Shown one piece after another: positions 7,603-16,656 of a stretch of DNA of 64,000 nt. The stretch comes from Clostridia bacterium (GTDB taxonomy: Bacteria > Bacillota > Clostridia > Christensenellales > Aristaeellaceae). Where the stretch lies: the NCBI GenBank assembly GCA_017526525.1, contig JAFXRG010000034.1, positions 1 through 64,000 of the forward strand, read 5' to 3'. The notes beneath the pieces are model-generated. The model ran no database searches. It saw only the letters and a program-made list of their open reading frames with translations, and had not been told where the DNA came from. Position 1 is the stretch's first letter. The number at the start of each line of letters is the position of its first letter. The position numbers and the translations under genes are program-made.

Positions 7603-7633
7603 GCTAACACGTAAAGTTAACGAAATGGTTAAC
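7603..7633 (+). promoter_or_regulatory. Putative LacI-family operator (site 1), upstream of manA
   Basis: GCTAAC (7603-7608), GTTAAC (7616-7621) and GTTAAC (7628-7633) lie between the promoter and the manA ribosome site. The GTTAAC pair is 12 bp apart, as at site 3 (12052/12064), and both are followed by AAAA. The position suits a repressor blocking transcription. The binding protein is inferred to be the LacI-type regulator at 13313-14323. Confidence 0.6.
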
Positions 7634-7653
7634 AAAACAAGGAGGCAGGAAAA

Positions 7654-8604
7654 ATGACGGAGGACATTTATCCGCTGGTGATGGAACCGTCTTTCCGCTG
7701 CGGGCAGAGCACTCCCTGGGGCGGCAGGGCGCTGAAGGAAAAGTACGGGAAGGACACACCGGAGGAGATTACCGGGGAAAGCCTGGAAATCTCCGCGCTG
7801 CCGGGGCATGAAAGCCGGGTCATGAACGGTGCGTACCGGGGGAAAAGCCTGGGGGAAGTGTTCCGGATCCTGGGAGACAAACTGACCGGAAAACCGGAAG
7901 GGGAGTTTCCGCTAATGCTGAAGCTGCTGGATGCGCGGCAGTGCCTGTCCGTGCAGGTTCATCCGGATGACGTATATGCGAAAAGCCACGAAGGGAAAGC
8001 GGGAAAAAGCGAAGCTTGGTACATTCTGGACGCGGAACCCGGCGCCCGGCTGGTTTACGGAATCGACACGGAAGGCGAGGAACTGCGCTCTATTGTGGAG
8101 AAGGGCGAACTGGAAAAGCACCTGCACTGGGTGGAGGTTCATCCGGGTGATGTTTTTCATATTCCGAGCGGAACGATCCATGCCTTGGGGCCCGGAATCC
8201 AGTGCTACGAAATCCAGCAGTCCAGCGATGTGACCTACCGCTTCTGGGACTGGAACCGGGTCGGGAAGGACGGAAAACCCAGGGAACTCCACCTGCGGCA
8301 GGCGCTGGACGTATCGAAAACGGACAGACAGCCGGCGGCGGAAAAACAGCAGGCAAACCGGAACGGCGGGGAACCCGAACTGCTGGTGGACGATCCGCAT
8401 TTCCGGCTGTACGCGGTGAACCTGGAGGGCAGCCGCATTCTGACCGGCGGGAGGATGCAGTTTGTGACCCCGATGGCGGCATGCACGCTGCGCTGGGGAG
8501 ACGGATCCCAGGAGCTGGCGCCGTACCAGAGCGTACTGATTCCCGCGGGCATGGATTCGATGGAAATCGCCGGCAGCGGACAGGTGCTGCTGGCCTGCGC
8601 CTGA
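7654..8604 (+). CDS. manA: Mannose-6-phosphate isomerase, class I
   Basis: 316 residues, the usual size for the short Gram-positive type. Zinc-site motifs are visible: QVHPDD near residue 103, KSEAWYIL with its glutamate near 119, and HIPSGTIHALG near 172-181. The N-terminus WGGRALKEKYG is also typical. It interconverts mannose 6-phosphate and fructose 6-phosphate in the cytosol, the entry of mannan-derived mannose into glycolysis. The start ATG follows AAGGAGG. Its promoter carries the same operator motif as the transporter and epimerase genes, tying it to the manno-oligosaccharide regulon. Confidence 0.95.
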   Translation: MTEDIYPLVMEPSFRCGQSTPWGGRALKEKYGKDTPEEITGESLEISALPGHESRVMNGAYRGKSLGEVFRILGDKLTGKPEGEFPLMLKLLDARQCLSVQVHPDDVYAKSHEGKAGKSEAWYILDAEPGARLVYGIDTEGEELRSIVEKGELEKHLHWVEVHPGDVFHIPSGTIHALGPGIQCYEIQQSSDVTYRFWDWNRVGKDGKPRELHLRQALDVSKTDRQPAAEKQQANRNGGEPELLVDDPHFRLYAVNLEGSRILTGGRMQFVTPMAACTLRWGDGSQELAPYQSVLIPAGMDSMEIAGSGQVLLACA

Positions 8605-8641
8605 ACCCAAAGTTGTTTGATAAAAAAAATACAAAAAGGGG

Positions 8642-8670
8642 TTGACAAACCCAAATTGATAGCTTAATAT
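8642..8670 (+). promoter_or_regulatory. Promoter of the manno-oligosaccharide ABC importer operon
   Basis: TTGACA at 8642-8647, a 17-bp spacer and TAATAT at 8665-8670. Operator site 2 follows immediately. Confidence 0.72.
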
Positions 8671-8681
8671 TTAGGCAACAA

Positions 8682-8699
8682 AGGTTAACAGATTAACCT
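8682..8699 (+). promoter_or_regulatory. Putative LacI-family operator (site 2), upstream of the solute-binding protein gene
   Basis: AGGTTAA-CAGA-TTAACCT is a palindrome with 7-bp arms. It overlaps the expected transcription start region and lies 22 bp before the ATG. It shares the RTTAAC hexamer with sites 1 and 3. Confidence 0.62.
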
Positions 8700-8721
8700 A
8701 ACAAAAAAAGGAGGATAAACC

Positions 8722-10056
8722 ATGAAGAAACTGCTTTCCCTGATTCTGGCCCTGTGCTTGGTGCTCGGTATGGCTTCCTTTGCCGCCGCGGACGAAGAGC
8801 TGCCCACCTTCGACAAGATTGTGCTGGGTGAGAATACCGATCTGAGTGCAAAGATCCATTTTGTCTATCACCGGACGGACATCCCCGAGAAGCTGAACGG
8901 ATATGTGGCTGAGTTCCAAAAGATCTACCCCAACATTGAGATCGAATATGAACTGATCACCGACTATGCCGAGAACGCGCTGCTGCGGGTCGGCAACACC
9001 GACTGGACCATCATGGGTATTCCGACGGTGCAGAAGGATGAGCTGTCCAAGTACTTCGTGCCGCTGGGATCCCTGGAAACCCTGAGCGGCCTGTACAACT
9101 TCATGAGCTCCTGGTCCTTTGACGGCGTATGCTACGGCATTCCCTCCACGGGCAACGCCAACGGCGTCCTGTACAACAAGCGGATCTTCGCGGAAGCCGG
9201 CGTGACCGAGTTGCCCAAGACCCCCGACGAATTCATCGCCGCCCTGAAGGCTGTGAAGGAAAAGACCGACGCGATCCCGCTGTACACCAACTACGCTGCC
9301 GGCTGGACCATGGGCGCCTGGGATGCCTACATCGGCGTGGCCGCCACCGGCAAGGACACCTACATGAACCAGGATCTGCCCCACGCCAAGGATCCCTTCG
9401 CGGACCAGGGCAACGGCACCGGCCCCTACGCCGTGTACAAAATCCTGTATGACGCTGCCGCGGAAGGCCTGATTGAAGACGACTACACCACCACCGACTG
9501 GGAAGGTTGCAAGCCGATGCTGAACAACGGCCAGATCGCCTCCATGGTCCTGGGTTCCTGGGCTTTCACCCAGATGCGTGACGCAGAGGGCGGCGAGCAT
9601 CCGGAAGACGTGGGCTACATGGCGTTCCCGATCTCCATTGACGGCAAACAGTATGCGCCTGCCGGCGGAGACTACAACTTCGCCATCAACGTCCAGGCCT
9701 CCTATGAAGAGAAGCTGGCCTCCCTGTACTACCTGAAGTGGCTGACCCACGAGAGCGGATTCGCCTACAGCGAAGGCGGCGTTCCGATCGACAAGAAGGG
9801 CGAATATCCGGACCTGTACGCGGCGTTCGACGGCATCGACATGCTGTCCGACGCGGACGCGCTGGCTGGCGAAGAAACCCTGCTGAGCGACCTGAATGCT
9901 GAATCCGAGCTGAACCTGAACGCCGGCGGCAACACCAAGGTGCAGGAGATCATCGAGCACGGCTTCAACCACGACAAGTCCTTCGACGACATCATGGCCG
10001 ACTGGAACGCCGCCTGGAGCGATGCCCAGAAGACCCTGAATGTTGAAGTGAAATAA
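8722..10056 (+). CDS. ABC transporter extracellular solute-binding protein (family 1), likely manno-oligosaccharide binding
   Basis: 444 residues. A clear N-terminal signal peptide ends at ASFAAADEE. It lacks a lipobox cysteine, so it may be released or held by another means rather than lipidated. The mature part has the type 1 sugar-binding-protein fold signs: YNKRIFAEAGV and PKTPDEFIAALKAVKEK after residue ~150, and aromatic residues for sugar stacking (WSFDGVCYGIP, AAGWTMGAWDAY). It is followed by a hairpin and two permease genes, the classic order. Substrate is inferred from neighbours (epimerase, GH130 enzymes, ManA) and from the shared operator. The ATG follows AAAGGAGG. Confidence 0.88.
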   Translation: MKKLLSLILALCLVLGMASFAAADEELPTFDKIVLGENTDLSAKIHFVYHRTDIPEKLNGYVAEFQKIYPNIEIEYELITDYAENALLRVGNTDWTIMGIPTVQKDELSKYFVPLGSLETLSGLYNFMSSWSFDGVCYGIPSTGNANGVLYNKRIFAEAGVTELPKTPDEFIAALKAVKEKTDAIPLYTNYAAGWTMGAWDAYIGVAATGKDTYMNQDLPHAKDPFADQGNGTGPYAVYKILYDAAAEGLIEDDYTTTDWEGCKPMLNNGQIASMVLGSWAFTQMRDAEGGEHPEDVGYMAFPISIDGKQYAPAGGDYNFAINVQASYEEKLASLYYLKWLTHESGFAYSEGGVPIDKKGEYPDLYAAFDGIDMLSDADALAGEETLLSDLNAESELNLNAGGNTKVQEIIEHGFNHDKSFDDIMADWNAAWSDAQKTLNVEVK

Positions 10057-10081
10057 GCGGTGAAGTCACCGATAACCCCCG

Positions 10082-10122
10082 GCGGGGCCAGGAGCTTGGC
10101 TCCTGACCCCGCTCTTTCTTTA
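10082..10122 (+). terminator. Intercistronic hairpin between binding-protein and permease genes
   Basis: A 14-bp stem with one mismatch (10082-10095 with 10099-10112) is followed by TCTTTCTTT. Such partial terminators let the binding protein be made in excess over the permeases. Confidence 0.7.
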
Positions 10123-10153
10123 CCCTTTTTTACAACGGACGGGAGGTGCCTGA

Positions 10154-11116
10154 ATGACTGTCCTGAAAGCTGTACAGCCTGACCTGCGCAGGAAAAAAGT
10201 AAACTGGCAGAAGGTTGCCGTGATCACGCTGTTTGCGTTTGTGCCGATGTTCCTGCTGATCCTGTTCACGTACATTCCCTTCGGCAAGATGATCCAGTTC
10301 AGCTTCCACAACATGAGCTATACCAAGGATAAAGGGTTTGTGGGGTTTGACAATTACGTCAAAATTTTCACAAAACCCGAATATGTGGACGCGATGCTGC
10401 TGAGCCTGTACTACATGGCCGGCGCGGTGGTACAGCTGGCGCTGGCGCTGTTCTTTGCCTCGGTACTGAGCCTGGAGAGGATTCACGGCGCCGGGATCTT
10501 CAAGGGAATTATGTTTTTCCCGTTCCTGGTGAACGGCATCGCCATCGGGTATATTTTCAAATATTTCTATACCCGGGGGTTTGTGCTGGACAGCGTGCTG
10601 CAGACCATCGGGATTCCGCTGGAAAGCCTGCCGTACTGGCTGCGGGACCAGAGCGTGAACAACTGGTCGCTGGTGTTTACCTCCGTATGGAAATACTGCG
10701 GCCAGAACATGGTGCTGTTCATCGGCGCCATCGCGTCCATTGACCCGACGCTGTATGAGGCGGCGACGATCGACGGGGCAAACCGCTGGCAGCAGTTCAA
10801 GGCAATTATTCTGCCGGGCATCAAGACGGTGTTCATGCTGAACCTGATCCTGTCGATCACGGGCTCGCTTTCCGCATTTGAACCGGCTTATGTGGTGGGC
10901 AGTATGGGCGCAAACGGCACGGCGACGTTCTTCATCAAGATTCACCAGATGGCGCACGTATCGCAGAAAGTGGGCCAGGCCTGTTCGATGGCCATGGTGC
11001 TGATGGGGCTGATCCTGCTGTTTACGGCGGCGCAGCGACTGTTCTTCCGGTATGTGATGAAGGATGCCGACAACACTTTCAACGCCAAGGCCAACAAGGC
11101 CAAGGCCCTGTGGTAA
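10154..11116 (+). CDS. ABC sugar transporter permease, MalF type
   Basis: 320 residues with about six transmembrane segments, the first at residues ~19-45. The EAA loop that docks the ATPase is visible as YEAATIDGANRWQQFKAIILPG (near residues 200-221). It is the first of two membrane subunits for the preceding binding protein. No ATPase gene exists in the locus, so a shared MsmK/UgpC-type ATPase elsewhere is expected. The start ATG follows GGGAGGTG. The protein sits in the cytoplasmic membrane and would import manno-oligosaccharides if the locus assignment is right. Confidence 0.92.
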   Translation: MTVLKAVQPDLRRKKVNWQKVAVITLFAFVPMFLLILFTYIPFGKMIQFSFHNMSYTKDKGFVGFDNYVKIFTKPEYVDAMLLSLYYMAGAVVQLALALFFASVLSLERIHGAGIFKGIMFFPFLVNGIAIGYIFKYFYTRGFVLDSVLQTIGIPLESLPYWLRDQSVNNWSLVFTSVWKYCGQNMVLFIGAIASIDPTLYEAATIDGANRWQQFKAIILPGIKTVFMLNLILSITGSLSAFEPAYVVGSMGANGTATFFIKIHQMAHVSQKVGQACSMAMVLMGLILLFTAAQRLFFRYVMKDADNTFNAKANKAKALW

Positions 11117-11132
11117 GGAGGGGGGAAGGAAA

Positions 11133-12008
11133 ATGACAAACGCGGCGATCGCCGTCCGGCATACGAACCGGAACGCCCGGATCAAACGAACCGTGATCAA
11201 GACGCTGGAATACGCGGCGCTGGTGCTGGCATGCTTCATCGCACTGCTGCCAATCTGGTCCTCATTCACCACCTCCTTCAAGACCGCAGAGGAATATGCC
11301 ACCACAAATGCGATGGCCCTGCCGCAGGACTGGCTGAACTTCGGGAACTATGCGCAGGTGTGGACAGAAGGGGAAATGCTCCGGGCATTCCTGACCTCCG
11401 CTTCCGTGGTGGTGGTCGTGGTGACGGTTTCGGTGATGATGGGCTCCATGCTGGCCTATGTGCTGAACCGGTTCCGGTTCCCGGGAAACGGGCTGATCCG
11501 GAACCTGTTCATGATTGCTACCCTGATTCCCGGCATCGCGATGCAGGTGACCACCTACCAGATCATGAAGGACCTGGGGTTCCTGAATTCCATTGTGGGT
11601 TATATGATCCTGATGAGCGGGACGGACGTAATTTCCATCTACATCTTCCTGCAGTATTTTGAGAACCTGGACGTGGCGCTGGATGAATCGGCTGTGCTGG
11701 AGGGATGCACCTATTTCGGCGTTTTCTTCAAAATCCTGTTGCCGCTGACCAAACCGGCGATCATCACGGTGGCTGTGCTGAAGGGCGTGGGTGTTTACAA
11801 CGAATACTACAGCGCCAACCTCTACCTGCAGTCCAATTCCTGGCGGACCATCTCCACGGCGTTGTATTCCTTTTCCGGTCCGTTCAAGAGCTCCTACAAC
11901 ATTATCTGTGCCGGCGTGCTGCTGACGCTGATTCCCAGCCTGATTATCTTCCTGGTGTTCCAGAAACAGGTTTATGCCGGCCTGGCCAGCGGATCGGTGA
12001 AGGGATAA
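11133..12008 (+). CDS. ABC sugar transporter permease, MalG type
   Basis: 291 residues. ATG at 11133 is preferred because it follows AAGGAGGGGGGAAGGA; the frame is open further upstream but overlaps the previous gene. About six membrane helices are present. The EAA loop appears as DESAVLEGCTYFGVFFKILLP (near residues 186-206), and the N-terminal FTTSFKTAEEY is typical of MalG-like subunits. The gap to the first permease is 16 bp. It pairs with the MalF-type subunit to form the import channel. Confidence 0.92.
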   Translation: MTNAAIAVRHTNRNARIKRTVIKTLEYAALVLACFIALLPIWSSFTTSFKTAEEYATTNAMALPQDWLNFGNYAQVWTEGEMLRAFLTSASVVVVVVTVSVMMGSMLAYVLNRFRFPGNGLIRNLFMIATLIPGIAMQVTTYQIMKDLGFLNSIVGYMILMSGTDVISIYIFLQYFENLDVALDESAVLEGCTYFGVFFKILLPLTKPAIITVAVLKGVGVYNEYYSANLYLQSNSWRTISTALYSFSGPFKSSYNIICAGVLLTLIPSLIIFLVFQKQVYAGLASGSVKG

Positions 12009-12015
12009 AAACGGA

Positions 12016-12043
12016 TTGACAGCAAGGGAATTTGCGGTACAAT
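12016..12043 (+). promoter_or_regulatory. Promoter of the epimerase-GH130 operon
   Basis: TTGACA at 12016-12021, a 16-bp spacer and TACAAT at 12038-12043. It starts 8 bp after the permease stop. Confidence 0.75.
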
Positions 12044-12050
12044 ACAGACA

Positions 12051-12069
12051 GATTAACAAAAAGGTTAAC
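12051..12069 (+). promoter_or_regulatory. Putative LacI-family operator (site 3), upstream of the epimerase gene
   Basis: ATTAAC (12052-12057) and GTTAAC (12064-12069) are 12 bp apart, followed by AAAAG. The block aligns closely with site 1 upstream of manA. It lies between the -10 and the ribosome site. Confidence 0.62.
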
Positions 12070-12084
12070 AAAAGGAGCCTGACA

Positions 12085-13257
12085 ATGATTAAAGATGAAA
12101 TCAGAAACCAGCTGGAAAAGAAAATCCTGCCTTTCTGGATGGGCCTGAAGGATGAGGAAAACGGCGGCTTTTACGGATACATGGACAACAACCTGATTGT
12201 AAACCGCAAGGCCGACAAGGGCTGCATCCTGAACAGCCGGATCCTTTGGACCTTTTCCACGGCGGCAATGGTTACGGGCAGCGCGGAATACCGGAAATAT
12301 GCGGACCACGCGATGGAGTTCCTCCGGCGGTTTGAGGATCCGGAACACGGCGGCGTTTACTGGTCGGTGACCTTTGACGGGAAGCCGGCGGACACCACCA
12401 AGCACACCTATTGCCAGGCTTTTACGATTTACGGGCTTGCGGCCTATTACCGGCTGACCGGGAAACAGGAGGCCCTGGACAAGGCCATGGACCTGTTCCG
12501 GGTGATCGAAAGCCGGTGCAAGGACGAGAAGGGATACCTGGAAGCCCTGAAGGCGGATTTCCTGCCGGAAAGCAACGAAAAGCTGAGCGAAAACGGCGTG
12601 ATGGCTTCCCGGACCATGAACACGCTGCTGCACGTGCTGGAAGCCTACACCGAACTTTACCGGGCCGGAAAGGACGCCCAGGTGATGGTGGCGGCCGTTG
12701 AGGGGCTGAACCAGTTCCTGGACAAAATCTACAACCCGAAAAAACGGCGGATGGAAGTTTTCTTTGACGATGATTTCCGGTCAATCCTGGACATGCAGAG
12801 CTACGGGCACGACATCGAGGGCAGCTGGCTGATCTGGGATTCGGCGGAAACCTTCATCCAGGCGGACGGACGGGAACCTTGGCGGAACATGTGCCTGGAG
12901 CTGCTGAAGAGCTCGACGGAACGAGGCTTTACCGACCACGGCCTGGCCTATGAGATTGTGAACGGGGAAAAGAACACCACCCGGGCCTGGTGGCCGCAGG
13001 CGGAAACGATGCTGGGCTTTGAGTTCGGCTGGCGGGAGACCGGGGATACAGCGTGGCTGCAGCGGATGCGGACGCAGTGGGACTATATTGAGCATTCAAC
13101 GGTGGATCCCCGGGAAGGCAGCGAATGGTTTAACGAGCTGCGGGAGGACGGCAGCCTGGTTCAGGAAAAGCCGCTGGTGGAGGAATGGAAATGCCCCTAT
13201 CACAACGGCCGGATGTGCCTGCGGCTGATGCAGGCGGACCTGCCGGAAACACTCTGA
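12085..13257 (+). CDS. AGE-family 2-epimerase, probable cellobiose/mannobiose 2-epimerase
   Basis: 390 residues, matching cellobiose 2-epimerases (about 390-410). ATG at 12085 follows AAAAGGAG; the frame is open from 12016 but that region is the promoter. It resembles the Ruminococcus albus enzyme along its length: NGGFYGYM and ADKGCILNSRILW near the start, HTYCQAFTIYGLAAYYR, the catalytic-histidine region SYGHDIEGSWL, and WKCPYHNGRMC at the end. It epimerises the reducing-end sugar of beta-1,4 disaccharides, turning mannobiose into mannosyl-glucose, which the GH130 enzyme downstream then splits. The (alpha/alpha)6 barrel acts in the cytosol. N-acylglucosamine epimerase activity is less likely given the context. 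Confidence 0.9.
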   Translation: MIKDEIRNQLEKKILPFWMGLKDEENGGFYGYMDNNLIVNRKADKGCILNSRILWTFSTAAMVTGSAEYRKYADHAMEFLRRFEDPEHGGVYWSVTFDGKPADTTKHTYCQAFTIYGLAAYYRLTGKQEALDKAMDLFRVIESRCKDEKGYLEALKADFLPESNEKLSENGVMASRTMNTLLHVLEAYTELYRAGKDAQVMVAAVEGLNQFLDKIYNPKKRRMEVFFDDDFRSILDMQSYGHDIEGSWLIWDSAETFIQADGREPWRNMCLELLKSSTERGFTDHGLAYEIVNGEKNTTRAWWPQAETMLGFEFGWRETGDTAWLQRMRTQWDYIEHSTVDPREGSEWFNELREDGSLVQEKPLVEEWKCPYHNGRMCLRLMQADLPETL

Positions 13258-13312
13258 GCACCGCATTTTCCGAACGGCGGAAAATGAAAACAGGAAGGAG
13301 TGAAGCTGGAAA

Positions 13313-14323
13313 ATGCCAGCGAAAAAGCCCACGATGCGGGATATCGCCCGGGCGGTCGGAACCAGCGCAGTAACGGTATCCAAAGCCATGGCCGGGAAAA
13401 CCGGCATGAGCAGCGAGTTGCGGACGAAGATCCTGAAGAAGGCCGCGGAGATGGGATATGAATATCCCCACAGCAGCCACGCCCTTCCCCGGGAACATCT
13501 GGAGATCGGCATCCTGATTCCGGACAGGTATTTTGAGGCGGACTCCTTTTACGCGGAGATTTATAAACGGCTGGTGAAGAAACTGGCGGACCAGGGACAT
13601 TTCGGGCTGCTGGAGCTGCTGGACCCGGAAAACGAACGGGACCTGGTGCTGCCCAGCCTTATGACCACCAAACACGTGGACGGACTGATCCTGCTGGGGG
13701 AACCGGCCAAGGCCTACTACCGGAAAGCGGCCCAGGCCGGAACGCCGGTGGTTTTCCTGGATTTTTATGACGAACAGGCGAACGCGGACGCCGTGGCGGG
13801 GGACAACAGCTACGGCGCTTACCGGCTGACCAGCCATCTGATCCGGCTGGGACACCGGAAAATCGGGTTTGTGGGGAACACCAAGGCAACCAGCAGCATT
13901 ATGGACCGTTTTCTCGGATATTACCGGGCCATGCTGCTCAATGATCTTCCCGTGCGGGAAGAGTGGATCATTCCGGACCGGGAAATGACGGGAGGACTGG
14001 TGAAGCCGGCGCTACCGGAGGAACTGCCCACGGCTTTTGTATGCAACTGCGACATGACAGCCCGGATGGTGATTGACCAACTGACAGAAAAAGGATACCG
14101 GGTACCGGAGGATATTTCCGTGACCGGCTTTGACGACTATCCGGCGGGAAACGAAAACGAGATTCCGCTGAGCACTTTCCGGATCGATACGGACGGAATG
14201 ATTGAGCTGGCGGTGAAAACCCTGCTGGAGCGCTGTGCCGGGGAAAAGAAGCCTTTCGGAAGACTGGTGGTGGGCGGCCAGCCGGTATACCGGAATTCCG
14301 AAACGGAGCTTCGGAAAAAATAA
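13313..14323 (+). CDS. LacI family transcriptional regulator, probable manno-oligosaccharide regulator
   Basis: 336 residues. The N-terminal helix-turn-helix (TMRDIARAVGTSAVTVSKAM, residues ~5-24) is followed by a sugar-responsive periplasmic-binding-like domain with AVAGDNSYGAYRLTSHLI and ISVTGFDDYPAGNEN. It would bind DNA as a dimer. It sits between the epimerase and GH130 genes, and the repeated RTTAAC motifs at three nearby promoters are its likely targets. No such site is seen directly upstream of its own start, so it is probably co-transcribed with the epimerase. The inducer is probably a manno-oligosaccharide or mannosyl-glucose (inference). The ATG follows GGAAGGAG. Confidence 0.92.
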   Translation: MPAKKPTMRDIARAVGTSAVTVSKAMAGKTGMSSELRTKILKKAAEMGYEYPHSSHALPREHLEIGILIPDRYFEADSFYAEIYKRLVKKLADQGHFGLLELLDPENERDLVLPSLMTTKHVDGLILLGEPAKAYYRKAAQAGTPVVFLDFYDEQANADAVAGDNSYGAYRLTSHLIRLGHRKIGFVGNTKATSSIMDRFLGYYRAMLLNDLPVREEWIIPDREMTGGLVKPALPEELPTAFVCNCDMTARMVIDQLTEKGYRVPEDISVTGFDDYPAGNENEIPLSTFRIDTDGMIELAVKTLLERCAGEKKPFGRLVVGGQPVYRNSETELRKK

Positions 14324-14366
14324 CCCCCTGTGCGGATTATTATGAGTAAAGGAGAAGAAAAAGAAA

Positions 14367-15398
14367 ATGAGCAAGATCAGACTGATCAACGTGGATTCAC
14401 TGCCGAATATTCCCTGGCAGGAACGGCCGGCGGACCTGAAGACGGAATCCCCGGTATGGCGGTACTCCGGAAACCCGGTGATGGGCCGCAATCCCACCCC
14501 GGAAATTGCGCGGATTTTCAACAGCGCGGTGGTTCCGTGGGAGGACGGTTTCATTGCGGTGCTGCGGGGAGAGCAGATCAACGGGGTTCCCTACGTATAT
14601 CTCGGCCACTCCAAAGACGGCATTCACTGGGACGTGGAGCGGCAGAAGGTGCCCTTTACCGATGAGAACGGAAAAGCGAAAATGCCGCATTACGCCTATG
14701 ACCCCCGCCTGGTGAAGGTGGAGGATACCTACTACATCATCTGGTGCGGGGATTTTTACGGCGCCTCCATCGGCATGGCGAAAACCAAGGATTTCAAAAC
14801 GTTCACGCGGATTGAGAATCCCTTTATTCCCTTCAACCGGAACGCGGTGCTGTTTCCCCGGAAAATCAACGGGACCTACCGCCTGCTGAGCCGGCCTTCC
14901 GACAGCGGCCACACGCCCTTCGGCGACATCTTCATCAGCGAAAGCCCGGACATGACCTTCTGGGGCAAGCACCGGCACGTGATGGGCAGCGGCGGGGAAT
15001 GGTGGCAGAGCGTGAAAATCGGCGCCGGCGCGGCCCCGATTGAAACCAGCGAGGGATGGCTGATGTTCTACCACGGGGTGGCTACCACCTGCAACGGATT
15101 CGTATATTCTATGAGCGCTGCGATTCTGGACATCAACGAGCCCAGCAAGGTGCTGTACCGCTGCGCGAACCACCTGCTGACGCCGGAGGAACCCTACGAG
15201 GTGACCGGATTTGTGCCCAACGTAGTTTTCCCCTGTGCAACGCTGCAGGACGGGGAAACGGGCAGGATTGCGATCTATTACGGCGCAGCGGATACCCATG
15301 TGGGACTGGCCTTCACGACAGTGGATAGCGTTGTCAGCTACATCAAGGAGCACAGCGTGCTGCACGGCGGAGACGATGAGGCGGTTCACAACTATTGA
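14367..15398 (+). CDS. GH130 beta-1,4-mannooligosaccharide phosphorylase (GH130_2-like)
   Basis: 343 residues, a five-bladed beta-propeller enzyme. The catalytic aspartate motif is HYAYDPRLVKVEDTYYIIW (near residues 109-127). Further family signs are NRNAVLFPRKINGTY, SPDMTFWGKHR and FYHGVATTCNGFVYSM. Its length and motifs are closer to the shorter manno-oligosaccharide phosphorylases (RaMP2 type) than to mannosyl-glucose phosphorylase. It removes mannose from the non-reducing end of beta-1,4-manno-oligosaccharides with phosphate, releasing mannose 1-phosphate. It is cytosolic, with no signal peptide. It is followed after 27 bp by the second GH130 gene, giving the two-enzyme set known from Ruminococcus and Roseburia mannan loci. 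Confidence 0.9.
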   Translation: MSKIRLINVDSLPNIPWQERPADLKTESPVWRYSGNPVMGRNPTPEIARIFNSAVVPWEDGFIAVLRGEQINGVPYVYLGHSKDGIHWDVERQKVPFTDENGKAKMPHYAYDPRLVKVEDTYYIIWCGDFYGASIGMAKTKDFKTFTRIENPFIPFNRNAVLFPRKINGTYRLLSRPSDSGHTPFGDIFISESPDMTFWGKHRHVMGSGGEWWQSVKIGAGAAPIETSEGWLMFYHGVATTCNGFVYSMSAAILDINEPSKVLYRCANHLLTPEEPYEVTGFVPNVVFPCATLQDGETGRIAIYYGAADTHVGLAFTTVDSVVSYIKEHSVLHGGDDEAVHNY

Positions 15399-15425
15399 AA
15401 AAACGGATGAATGGAAGGTTTTTCA

Positions 15426-16601
15426 ATGAGAAGCAGAAGTTTTGAGAGCCTGATGGAATCCTACGAGCGGCTGCTGAGCCGGCCGAACCCGGCGGATGAG
15501 CATTTTTACAACGGCATTTTCACTCGCTACAGGAATCCGGTGCTGACGCGGGAACATATTCCGCCCTTCTGGATGTACGATGCGAACCCGAAAACCAACC
15601 CCTTCATGATGCAGCGGCTGGGCGTCAACGCCACGCTGAACAGCGGCGCTATCAAACTGGGCGGAAAATACTGCCTGGTGGTGCGGGTGGAAGGCATGGA
15701 CCGGAAGAGTTTCTTCGCCGTGGCGGAGAGCGACAGTCCCACGGAGGGATTCCGGTTCCGGGATTACCCGGTGATCCTGCCGGACACGGAAAAACAGGAA
15801 ACCAACGTTTACGACATGCGCCTGACCCGGCACGAGGACGGATGGATTTACGGCGTTTTCTGCTCCGAAAGCAAGGATGAGCAGAGCGTGGACCTTTCCG
15901 CGGCGGTGGCCGCGGCCGGCATCGTGCGGACGAAGGACCTGGAGAAATGGGAGCGGCTGCCGAACCTGGTGACGCTCAACTCACCCCAGCAGCGGAATGT
16001 GGCGCTGCATCCGGAATTTGTGGAAGGAAAGTATGCCTTCTATACCCGGCCCATGGACGATTTTATTGAAACCGGCAGCGGCGGGGGCATTGGCTTCGGG
16101 CTGTGCGACGATATCCTGCATCCGGTGATCGGGGAGGAGAAGATCATTTCCCGGCGGAAGTACCACACGATCACGGAAGCCAAGAACGGCGAAGGCGCCG
16201 TGCCGATCAAAACGGACAAAGGCTGGATTCACCTGGCCCACGGCGTGCGCAATACGGCAGCCGGACTGCGGTATGTGCTGTACGCGTTTGCCACGGACCT
16301 GCAGGATCCATCCCGGATTATCGCAGAGCCTTCCGGCATGCTGCTGGGACCGCTGGGCCGTGAACGCACCGGCGACGTCAGCAACGTGGTGTTTACCAAC
16401 GGCGCCATCGCGGACGACGACGGAAAGGTATACCTGTACTATGCTTCCTCCGATACCCGGATGCACGTGGCGGAGACGGATATCGAGCGCCTGAAGGACT
16501 ATGTGTTCAATACGCCGGAGGATCCACTGCGCAGCCCGGACTGCGTGCGGCAGCGGGCGGAGCTGATCCGGAAGAACCTCGAATTCCTCGGACGAAAGTA
16601 A
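15426..16601 (+). CDS. GH130 4-O-beta-D-mannosyl-D-glucose phosphorylase (GH130_1-like)
   Basis: 391 residues. ATG at 15426 is chosen because GGAAGG lies 7 bases upstream; an ATG at 15411 lacks a ribosome site. It matches the mannosyl-glucose phosphorylase group well: [21 protein letters not shown] start, [19 protein letters not shown], the catalytic [20 protein letters not shown], and [20 protein letters not shown] near the end. It phosphorolyses mannosyl-glucose, made by the epimerase, to mannose 1-phosphate and glucose. Together the epimerase and two GH130 enzymes catabolise mannobiose and longer chains without hydrolysis. It is cytosolic. Confidence 0.92.
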   Translation: MRSRSFESLMESYERLLSRPNPADEHFYNGIFTRYRNPVLTREHIPPFWMYDANPKTNPFMMQRLGVNATLNSGAIKLGGKYCLVVRVEGMDRKSFFAVAESDSPTEGFRFRDYPVILPDTEKQETNVYDMRLTRHEDGWIYGVFCSESKDEQSVDLSAAVAAAGIVRTKDLEKWERLPNLVTLNSPQQRNVALHPEFVEGKYAFYTRPMDDFIETGSGGGIGFGLCDDILHPVIGEEKIISRRKYHTITEAKNGEGAVPIKTDKGWIHLAHGVRNTAAGLRYVLYAFATDLQDPSRIIAEPSGMLLGPLGRERTGDVSNVVFTNGAIADDDGKVYLYYASSDTRMHVAETDIERLKDYVFNTPEDPLRSPDCVRQRAELIRKNLEFLGRK

Positions 16602-16656
16602 AAAACGGCAAAGGGTACCGGCCCGGAGCCGGACCCGGCCTCACGGGGGCGAAAAC

